Positions 55,353-64,000 of a DNA stretch of 64,000 nt are shown piece by piece. Within the stretch, counting starts at the first letter, position 1. Each line of letters begins with the position of its first letter. The notes under the pieces were generated by a model. The model was not told the origin of the DNA, did no database searches, and saw only the letters and a list, made by a program, of their open reading frames with translations. Origin of the DNA: Luzula sylvatica (taxonomy: Eukaryota > Streptophyta > Magnoliopsida > Poales > Juncaceae); the NCBI GenBank assembly GCA_946800325.1, contig OX326959.1:32712527-32776526 (forward strand), read 5' to 3'. A program made the position numbers and the translations under genes.

Positions 55353-55948
55353 TGTAGGGTTACGCACGCTTCTATCAAAGTGTGCAGCGGAAGTTTGTTA
55401 CGCATGCGTAACCTAATTCTACCGGGATCACGTCCGAAAACCACCGAAAAAGAAAGAGTTTCGGAGAATTACCTCGTACAAGTTAGTACGTGATGCCTTC
55501 TTCTCCAAATCGGGCAACTTTCTCCAAATCGTACTCGTGCTATGCCTCTAGGCGTGTTGAACCTTCTCCAAGGATCGCTAGTGCAATCCCTCTACCCGTA
55601 TCCACCTTGATTTCGACCGATCGGAAACCGTCGACGCCGTTCTAGTCGCTGTCACGATCACTTCTCTCAAGAACTTGCTCGAATCTCCCTCTCAATCTCA
55701 CTAGATCTAATCTCTTGTGTGGAAGAAGAAGAGAGAGAAAATCCGGCGGCTCAAAACCCTAGGTTGCAAATGGCTTAATCTAAAAATGAAATAAGAACTC
55801 TATATATATAGGAAATAGACTGCTGAGTCCGTTCCGAACGAACTCAGTTCGTTCCAATGGACTCAGCAGCTCTGACTATCACGAATTAGTTCGTTCCGAA
55901 CGCACAAAAGAGTTTGTTCGAACAGACTCAGTTCTGACTGCAGATTTG
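55353..55948 (-). repeat. Truncated 5' LTR of the copia element
   Basis: Nearly identical to 47006-47311 plus 48601-48898. Homology stops after GCAGATTTGCC at 55948; the left LTR continues for more than 1 kb, so this copy has lost its outer (U3) part. Confidence 0.88.
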
Positions 55949-55979
55949 CCTATACATATAAATTCTTCCAAATTAATTC

Positions 55980-56300
55980 TTAAGTCATATTTCTTTCATT
56001 ATTACCTTTTATAATTGAGACAAAACATATGATATATCATAAATTGTCACGTTATTAAATATGTCATATCATAAATTGTCCTGTCACAATTTAAGAGTCA
56101 AATTTTTAATTAATGAATTGAAAGACATAATCGAACCAAATTAAAAAAAAAATAAACTTGATTGATCAATTTAAGAATATGATGAACGAACTTAATCCGT
56201 TAAAGACTTAATTGAATTTTAATTAAAAGATAAAAGGGAAAAAAATAGTTTTTATTCTTATAAAAATACACAAAAAAATAAAAACATTATGGGATTTGGA
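55980..56300 (-). repeat. Right arm of the long inverted repeat
   Basis: Reverse complement matches 46321-46625 in order (TTGATCAATCAAGTT, TTTAATTTGGTTCGATT, TATGACATATTTAATAACGTGAC). See the left arm entry. Confidence 0.6.
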
Positions 56301-56516
56301 ATCGCGCATTCTCTACTGAAAAGAATCGGCCTTTGTTTTTCAATTTGTTTTCTTGCATTTTTTATGCACTTCAAAGTTCAAACTGAAAACTTAGGTCAAC
56401 TCCTTCCAAAGTACCTTTATCTTGTAGTACGTCCAAGCAAAAAAAATGATCTTGTAGTACGTTGACATTTTTTTGTACTTCACGATATTGTGTCTATACA
56501 ACACACCCTATTATAA

Positions 56517-56790
56517 GGGAAAACATAGTTGTCCCCAAACTCATCTCAACATTATTGATGAAATCGCAAAAAATAATTAAATGAGTTAATTAACATCTAT
56601 AATTAAGTTAATTAAATATTAATTGACGCGTAAATAATTTATAATATGTTAAATTATTATATGTTAATTGACGTGTCAATTTAATTAAACGATTAATTAA
56701 ATTATCAATTGAAATTAATAATATTAATCAATTCACTTACATCTTCTTTGTCATCTCATCAAAAAATGTTATTTTAAGTTTGGAGAGGAT
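56517..56790. mobile_element. MITE related to the one in reductase intron 4
   Basis: Shares with 14175-14436 the order TTGATGA, TTAATTGACGCGT, AATAATTTATAATATGTTAA, AATTAAACGATTAATTAA and CATC(T/A)CATCAAA. Partly palindromic, non-coding. Confidence 0.55.
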
Positions 56791-57307
56791 GATTATATAA
56801 CTCCCTTGCTATTATTATAAAATGGAGTTTGATATAATGTTCCTACTCTCACTTAAACATTATTGATGCGTCGTCAATTGAGAATGTTTAAATGAATTGA
56901 TTAAAAATTTTGATTGAATTAATTCAATTAATTATTGATTTATGATCTAATCAATCATTTAAATATCATTTATTGACGCATCTAAATATATTTAAGTGAG
57001 AGTTAAAATTGGACAATGTCGTTCAAATTAAAAAAAAATACAAAAGATTTATTTTGATCTTCTTACTAGATTTGGGGTCAATGGAAGTTTTATATTGATC
57101 TTATCTGAAATGAATGTGAATTGTGAACTCACATTAAACCATATTGTCAATGCCGAGTTTCCCCTCATTTTTTTCTCCTCAAGAGAAGTTAACAAAAGGC
57201 ACCAAATTTGGGATTATTTCATGTGCCAATTTTTTTGCAGAACTTCACCTTTCTTAGTTATCCATCACTGACATTTATCCTCCAAATAAAGAGAAGAGAA
57301 AAGAGAG
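56791..57307. other. Upstream region of the cytochrome b561-DOMON gene
   Basis: 56860-57000 has another short repeat with AATTGA/TCAATT phrases. The rest should be the promoter and 5' UTR; purine-rich AAAGAGAAGAGAAAAGAGAG lies just upstream of the ATG. No gene seen. Confidence 0.4.
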
Positions 57308-58846
57308 ATGAATTATCTTTCTTGTTCTTCAATTATTCTCATTTTGGTTCCATATTTCTTTGGATTTCATTCTTCTCTTGTCAAAGCACAGACTGATTCG
57401 TGCGGTTCCACTCTCGGCATCAGTAACCTCATCCCATTCAACACCGATTCCTTGAATTGCATCACCGCGTGGAGAACAGAAAAATTCATCCTGAGAGTAA
57501 AATTTTCACATTTCTTTGTTCTTGTTTAACTTCTCATCTCTTCTAGTAAATTAACGCGGATTTTTTTGGTAAGTATGGCAAGAACGAGAATAACATATGG
57601 AGCTTCGTCCTCTCGGCCCCGGACAACGGGGTCTACATCTCGATCGGTTTCTCCTCCGACAGTCTCATGGTGGGCAGCAGTGCAATTGCGGGATGGATAC
57701 CGTCCAACGGCGGTGCAGGAATCGTGAAACAATATTTCCTCGGAGATCACGTCTCGGAGGGTTGTCCGCCTGACCAAGGCAATTTGCCGTTGGTCGCGAA
57801 CAGCTCTACGATTGTCTCCCAATCATCGACGCTTTATTTGGCCTTCCAGTTGGATACTGCTCAACCGAAATGGCCGTATTTGATTTACGCCGTTGGGCCC
57901 ACTGGAAGCCAACCTTCGAATAATTATCTGCCCGAGCATTCAGACCAAGCATCGGCTTCCATCAATTATGCTACAGGCAAGACCTAAACAACTTGAATTA
58001 TAACAAATATTAGTTACACAAATTAAGTACTTTTTAGCTTTATATGTATGTAGTGACGGATCTTGACTGTATTGTTTTGGGGACAGACAGAAAATAAGAA
58101 AATAACTATTGAAACAACACTATACATTTTTTTTGGGAGAAGCAAATTTAGACATTTACGCTGTCACAGTGATATACATATATGTACTCTTTTCCAAAAA
58201 TAAGCAATTATATTTTGATTGTTGAATAGGCTCTATATCAGGCGCGAAGACAATAAGACCGAAGAAGGCCAAATGGCACGGAATTTTAGTCGGGCTCGGG
58301 TGGGGTGTTTTAGTGCCGATAGGGATCTTACTGGCACGGTATTTAAAGCGGTTTGAGCCGTACTGGTTACATGCTCATATGTCTGTTCAAGGAGCCGGTT
58401 TTTTAATCGGTATGATAGGTATAATTCTAGGGTTTTGCCTCCACCATGTTAAGACCAATAATCTGGTTACTCACAAGGGGGTTGGTATTGCTGTTTTTGT
58501 ATTAGGAACTCTTCAGGTACTTAATTTTTTTGCATTTTAATTTTTGAGTTTTAAATTTTAATACAATTAGAAAGAAGGTGAATAAATAAAAGAACCGAAA
58601 ATATCTTTTATTTAGGTCGTGGCGATATTTTGGAAGCCAGAAAAATCATCTGAGATAAGGAGATACTGGAACATGTACCACCACAATATCGGACGTACCG
58701 TTGCGATCTTAAGCATTATGAATGTTTTCTTCGGTTTAAATGTTTCGAACGAATCTTCAGGATGGAAAATTTATTATGGCATATTCCTCGCGATTTGGGG
58801 TTTATCCTGCATTTTTCTTGAAGCCAAGTTGTGGAATCTCGAGTAG
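57308..58846 (+). CDS. Cytochrome b561 and DOMON domain-containing protein
   Basis: Membrane redox protein (CYBDOM type), presumably moving electrons across the plasma membrane from ascorbate. Four exons: 57308-57496, 57574-57976, 58230-58516 and 58616-58846; 369 aa. Signal peptide about 1-27. The DOMON domain spans about 45-195 (WSFVLSAPDNGVYISIGFS, YLAFQLDT). Then about five membrane helices with likely heme histidines: KWHG (214), HAHMSVQ (245/247), THKGVG and YHHNIGR. The exon 2 donor appears to be GC (ACAG|GCAAGA); it is the only site that keeps frame into GSISGAKT. The start ATG gives a good signal peptide. No damage seen. Substrate and partner are inference from the family. Confidence 0.93.
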
Positions 58847-59929
58847 TACACATTTTTTACATATGGAGAGGCTCAGAGGAGTACATATTTATTCATATAC
58901 TCGTTTTTTACAGATTAATTTTTCATAATTCGTTATTTTTGTAAATTTATACTTTTATATATACAGTGAGTTTTGTAATTGCATGCCAACGTTTTCTTTT
59001 GTTGTTATGAGTATTTTCTTTTATAGAGATTTGAAACTCCAACAACAAAAATAAGTATTGCTTTTGAAAAAGATTTTTTTTTACGGCAAAGCGATCACCA
59101 ACAACCCGCCGGCGATCACGGCAAAGCAAGCACAAGACGAACTCAATTTATGGTCGCATATATCATAAATAGAGATTAATCATGATCGTAACTTTACGTT
59201 GTTTCCTTATATTACCTTGTAAATAATTTTCATAATTTATAAAATAGATCGAATACCACTTTGTTATTCCTTTCAATAATAATAATAAAAAAAGTATTGC
59301 TTTGGAATGTACCACAGTTAAACTGGTACAGGGAATAATATGTACCCGTATTCACTTAAATAATCTCAAACTCAAATTACAAATCCTTTTTCTTATCTAT
59401 CAAGGTCGAATTATTTATTTAATCAGAGATGTGTGTATCAAATTATAAGAGCGTATGCTTACGATTGATGAATTTAGAAGAGTCGTTATTTGATTGTTCT
59501 AGAAGAAACATTATCTATATTGTTCCGAAAAAACCGTTATGTTAATAAAAACATATTTGTTTAACTTTATGACATGCAATTGTATTAGTAAAAAAATAAT
59601 ATATATATATTAAAATCATGTTATTATGAATTAGAAGTTCATCATATAAGAGAAAAGCAAATTTATGATTTGAATTAATTGCTTAGAATACAATATGCAT
59701 GTCACGATCATGACTCTATTAAGCCAATTATTTATCATAAGTACTCTCCAATCTTTATTATAACTTGTGAGCGATCGGAGCAAAAAGCATTCACTGAATT
59801 ATTATTATTATTATTAATGTGTAGTAGATGCGTGGTAACACATGCACGAGTTAAAAGAAATGTTTGGTATATATGATTGATTTATTATTGATAATTGTAT
59901 ATCTTGATCCTTTGTTTACTCGAACCAGA
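58847..59929. other. 3' flank of the CYBDOM gene and intergenic DNA
   Basis: Probable 3' UTR followed by AT-rich DNA. A small GC-richer patch at 59085-59140 (ACGGCAAAGCGATCACC..) is not recognised. Nothing else seen. Confidence 0.4.
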
Positions 59930-62604
59930 AGTTCAAATAATATATACGAACTAGAAGTTTGAAATTTTATATGTAAACTAGAAGTCGAATATATATATTG
60001 GAATTATCAAATTTTTGAAAAACAAATTACGTAAACAACTAAGATAGTGTTATGAAAATTTTCAAGATATAAAAATCATGCAAGTCCCGAAGAAGTTCAT
60101 TAGATATTAATTAAATATCAACAACTCGTCCCTAAATCAGGGGGAGAGAATGAAAACTGAAAAAAATAAGAATTTTTATGGATTGCACGATAACATTAGA
60201 TCCTCGAACAAGTAAACATGAACTAGAAGTTCATAAATTAATTATTTGCACGGAATTGCAAATCGGTGATTTGATGCATTTATCAATTCAAGAATTATTA
60301 ATAAATAAAAACTTTCCAGTCTGAAATGCTCATATTTGTAGTATAATATCATTGGTTAAATTTAAATTTGATATAAGCCTGAAGCGCGGTCGACCAATCG
60401 GTTCCAATATTAGAAATCCAAAGGAATAAGAAAAAACATGATAAAAAATTGGCAATAAAGAGGTTGATAATACTTCTAATAATATATATCCTTTTTAACA
60501 GGACAACGAAATATTAATTAGTAGATTTGACATAAATATAATCTTTGAAAAAGATTCAGGTACCTGAAAATATTGAAATTGTTGAAAATAATGAGATCTC
60601 GAAATAATGTCTCTACTATAAGAAGATGGAACCGAAATGAAACTATAGTTACTAGAAAGTTGGCATGGGTGCGCTTTCAATTTATAATCATTAAAACGAG
60701 GATCTGAAATTAAATCAATTGTGGAATGTCGACAATTAAAACTATTGGCCATAACATAAATCACATTCGAAAAACACCATGGTGATGTAAATTATACTTA
60801 TTTATTATTATTTTTTTTTTTTAAGGTCTCTGAAGGACTAAAATCGTGTCTTGTATTTATTATAACAGATTATTTATATGACTCATTTAGTTACAATATT
60901 CATGAAAGTCCCCGTAGGATTTAGTATGCCTGGCGCATACAATTCAAACTCTCGAGAGATATATTATATTAAATTACAAAGATCTTTGCATGAATAGAAT
61001 ATGGGTTATAAGATATAATCGTTATAATAAGTAAGAATATATATACCGGTATGAATGATCAAATCTTGTTTAATTATAATTATTTGAACTCCCGAAGAGC
61101 TCTAAAAGATAAGTACTAAATGAAGAAATTTGACGTAAAATATATCGAATGTGAAACCATTTTTTCATGGATTACAAATATAATAAATATTTCCTGAAGA
61201 AATTAGCTTGTCACTGGTTATTTAAGACTTCCAAGTAGCTAATGCAAAAGATTGAATTTCTTTGTCATGAAATATTTGTATCCATGAGGAGGAGAAATAA
61301 TACGCAATGCATCATTTTTGTTCTTGGTCATGGTTTTGTCCCACTGGGTTTTCCTGACAAGGTTTTTAACGAGGCAGATTATGAGGCGTATGAAACATAA
61401 TAAAATTACACTCTTTTTCCTTCACTAGGATTTTTGTTCCATTGGATTTTACCTAGTAAGGTTTTAACGAGGCAGATTTTTATGATATAAATATCCAAAG
61501 AGAAATTTTGTAACAAGTTCTCCATTCATATTCAACGTGACTAAAATGGAAGGAGATAATTCAAGAAGATTTAAATTCACTTGAAAAACGTGAAGATTTT
61601 GGACATGTAGTCCAAACAACTATGATATATGACATACATGAAACAAATGAGTATGTGTAAGAAAATGCAATGTAGATTACATAGAAATAGTCTACAATGT
61701 TAGATGCAATAACATTAAGATTTTTTTATTAGCTTGGCAGTCCTTGAAAGACTCCAGATGTATCTCATGGAAATTGTAACCTCACATTTGTTTGGATCGC
61801 TTGATAATGTTATTTGCATGAAAATCCCTGAAGAATTAAATTGACAAGATACATGCAATAAAATTTATCAAAACATATAATCTATAAAATTGATAGAATT
61901 TTTGTATGGATTGAAACAATCTAGAAAAATGTGGTACAATCGTCTAAATAAATGGACTACAAAAGAAGGATGTCAAATAATCTCATTAGTCCTATGTGTA
62001 TTTATCATTGAAAATTCCTGAAGAACCTGATAACACGGGCTAAGGCCTTGGAAAAGGGTTTTGTCTTGGCCTGCAAATAAGGTATATAAGAAATGAGATT
62101 TTTCATCAACATACTTATGTAGAGAATACCTTGAACTCACTTATGATGATCAACTTCTTCACAAAGTCATTACCGACTATAATTTTCGAGCAGTTTGTAT
62201 AAATGGGCGGGAGACCTTCGTCGTTTCATAAATGTTGGTATAAATGAGGGGGAGACATAATTCATGATGTAATCTTCTTGTTTGTTATGGTTTTTATCAT
62301 AATGAGTTTTTCCTAGCATAATTTTTTTTTGAGATGGCTATTATTGCGCATAATGTAAATCTTATGGATATTCAAGGGGGAAGGTTATGAATATTAATAT
62401 TTGTATGAATATCCATGCACATGTATATAGGTTTTGATATTCTTATTTAATATGATTAAATGTAATTAATGTATTGTTTAGGGGTTTTCATTCTCTATAA
62501 ATATAGACCATGCTATGTACTATGGAGATGATCCATTTTGAGAAGAAGTTAATTTTCTCTCTCTTGCCATTTTTCCTTGTTGTTTGTGTTTTTATTTTCT
62601 AACA
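59930..62604 (+). mobile_element. Decayed Ty1-copia element, 3' part
   Basis: Plus-strand pol relics: KRGRPIGSNIRNPKE near 60380-60425 (integrase-RT linker), LLAWQSLKDS and FLYGLKQSRKMWYNRLNKW near 61895-61955 (reverse transcriptase), with many stops and frameshifts between. Phrases such as CCCACTGGGTTTTCCTGACAAGG and AACGAGGCAGATT at 61335-61480, twice, are typical of copia 3' regions. A polypurine tract (CAAGGGGGAAGG, 62373-62384) precedes a short LTR. The upstream half and 5' LTR are not recognisable. Confidence 0.8.
62384..62604 (+). repeat. 3' LTR of the decayed copia element
   Basis: About 220 bp after the PPT, beginning near GTTATGAATATTAATATTTG and ending TTTCTAACA. Contains a TATA box (CTATAAATATAGACC, 62494-62508). 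The 5' partner is not found, so borders are approximate. Confidence 0.6.
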
Positions 62605-63031
62605 ATAACTACATTTAATCAATTTTTCTCTAATATCTTAGTGTGCAGATCGAGCAACATTCATATTAACTTATTCAGTTTGAATTTAGATTTATGAAGT
62701 AATGGATTGAATGTATTAGAAACTCACATTTACAAATGTCATCGTCGAACCTTTTCGATTCCAATCAACTGTACATAACTAGTTATCGACAATTCTATGT
62801 TTCGGAAAAAAAAAATGTACGACAGACACGATTAGTTAATTAATTAAAAAACAATAAGATAAAATCGGTCCATAACAAATACACCCGATAATTTCGTCAT
62901 ATGACTTGGCGCATTATCATTGGCTAAGTCCATGATTAACATAAATATATCAAATAATTTTAGTTAATTAACATAAAACTAAAATACCAATGAATTGCTT
63001 AGTTTTGGATCATATGAATCTAAGAAGGTGC
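62605..63031. other. Intergenic, nothing recognised
   Basis: AT-rich sequence between the copia LTR and the promoter of the right-edge gene. Confidence 0.4.
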
Positions 63032-63078
63032 CACGTCAACAAGGGCAGGTTGGTGAAGTGACAAATGGGATCCACGTG
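63032..63078. promoter_or_regulatory. ACGT-core / G-box pair
   Basis: CACGTC at 63032-63037 and the G-box CACGTG at 63073-63078 (ATCCACGTGACC), about 220-260 bp before a pyrimidine-rich probable transcription start. G-boxes bind bZIP and bHLH factors. Confidence 0.45.
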
Positions 63079-63289
63079 ACCTAGTACCAAATTGTACAAA
63101 CTTCCACCTTACCCCTTCTATTTCACTTTAATTATATCTTCAAATAATATTCTTCTTTTTTTAATTTTTTTTCTATTTATTGCTGTCCATTTCTTCAGAT
63201 TTACCCTCTCAATTGAGGGAAATTATAAATATCATTATTTTTATTGTACTAAGCAATTTATTTTGTTTCTCCATCAGTACCGTTCTTTT

Positions 63290-64000
63290 ATCTATTTTAG
63301 CTCTTTCTCCATCAAAACCCTCCCTCCCTCGCGAGCTCATTTTCTATCACACAAAAGCTTCTCTCCGAGGTAATCCGAGGCGACTCTCAAACGAGCTCTT
63401 TTCTCAAGCGAGCGAATCCGAGGCGATTCTAAAGCTGATTCTCGACGGCCATGGTTCACTCGTGCGAAGCTCACTCTCGTCGGCCTCATGTTATCCGCGG
63501 TAAGTTTCAATTTTGTAGGAATTGCTTAGTTTCCAGTAACGTTTGTGCTTAATTCATTTGATTTTTTATTAATATTGTCTAAATTGACTGATTTTACATG
63601 AATTGGGTCTTAATTGATGTTGTTATCGGTTAATTAAATTCATATGTTGCTGAATGGGGCTGTGTTTTGTGTATCGGGGCTAGTTTTGATGGATGGGAGG
63701 ATAATTAGCGGCTTATTGGGGGTTCAATAAGCTATTTTAGTGTTTATTACGAATGATTGGGGCAAATTAGGATTTATTAGGTTGTTTTTAAGGCTCTAAC
63801 TGTGTTGTTATTTATCTGGATTTTTCTGAAATTGAGAACTATTACTTCAATTTGATTATATTGAGTTGAATTTTATTTTTGAACTAATTTTCAGATTAGG
63901 AATTTGATATACTCGGGATTGGATGCGATAATGGAGCTTGATGTTGGTGAACTTAGAAGTAAAGCTCCAATTTGAATGCCGAAGAAGTTTGGATGCGATA
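63290..64000 (+). other. Probable 5' UTR with intron of a gene beyond the right edge
   Basis: TATA-like TTATAAATA lies at 63222-63230. A CT-rich, GC-richer stretch (63296-63499) ends at a good donor, CGCG|GTAAGT (63500); an acceptor TTTTCAG is at 63894. ATG at 63450 would be read across the splice for only 17 codons before TAG, and the ATG at 63931 gives 14 codons to TGA, so these look like upstream ORFs and the main start is probably beyond the window. Product unknown. Confidence 0.45.

Larger units (their letters stand above)
47006..55948 (-). mobile_element. Ty1-copia LTR retrotransposon, internally deleted, with nested insertions
   Basis: Coding on the minus strand. The left (3') LTR starts TGTAGGGTTACG at 47006 and appears to run to about 50770, near the polypurine tract (CAAGTGGGAGA on the minus strand); without its two insertions it is about 1.8 kb. 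The right (5') LTR starts at 55353 and matches for only 596 bp, so it is truncated. A PBS complementary to initiator tRNA-Met sits beside it. Internally only gag, protease and the start of pre-integrase remain; integrase core, RT and RNase H are deleted. Nested inside: solo LTRs at 47317-48600 and 51806-53307, and a hAT MITE at 49541-50207. Confidence 0.88.

Noticed and set aside
47006..55948. Target-site duplication for the large copia element
   Set aside because: The left flank is TTATT and the right flank TATAC; they do not match because the right LTR is truncated, so no TSD is claimed.

Overview
The window is nuclear DNA of a flowering plant, most likely a eudicot. Genes have many small GT-AG introns in an AT-rich background, the proteins are plant-type (plastid VIPP1 with a transit peptide, NADPH alkenal reductases, ankyrin-kinase ILK, cytochrome b561-DOMON), and the intergenic space is packed with nested plant transposons (LINE, SINE, Helitron-like elements, hAT-type MITEs, LTR elements). 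The species cannot be named from sequence alone. Splice sites were read by eye from GT/AG, reading phase and remembered family sequences.

Layout: 0-1.7 kb holds the 5' part of a GH20 beta-hexosaminidase gene (minus, runs off the left edge). 1.7-13.7 kb is repeat DNA: short tandem duplications, an AT-rich array of about 172-bp monomers, a hAT-type MITE with perfect 8-bp target duplications, a palindromic MITE and a 3.4-kb Helitron-like element. 13.7-23.7 kb carries two tandem alkenal/double-bond reductase genes (minus); intron 1 of the first holds a young 5'-truncated LINE. 25-27.4 kb is an integrin-linked-kinase-like gene (plus). 28-32 kb has a foldback element with a nested Helitron, a LETM1-like pseudogene, a LINE 3' fragment and a tRNA-derived SINE. 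33-35.2 kb is VIPP1 (minus), with a second copy of the same SINE in intron 2. 36-43 kb is a recent tandem duplication of the pre-mRNA 3'-end endonuclease CPSF73-I (minus); the left copy has a Helitron-like insertion 33 bp upstream of its ATG. 46.3-56.3 kb is one nest: a long-inverted-repeat element containing a Ty1-copia element deleted for most of pol, which is itself interrupted by two solo LTRs and a hAT MITE. 57.3-58.8 kb is a cytochrome b561-DOMON gene (plus). 59.9-62.6 kb is a decayed Ty1-copia element. 63-64 kb looks like the promoter and 5' UTR of a gene running off the right edge.

The genes do not form a pathway; this is ordinary plant gene order. I did not find a clearly new biological system. 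The most interesting observations are the CPSF73-I duplication with its promoter insertion, the ILK-like protein with Asn in place of the catalytic Asp, the LINE with ORF2 directly in frame behind the ORF1 stop and a duplicated endonuclease SDH motif, the 172-bp array, and a TTCGAA-centred palindrome repeated in two different LTR families.
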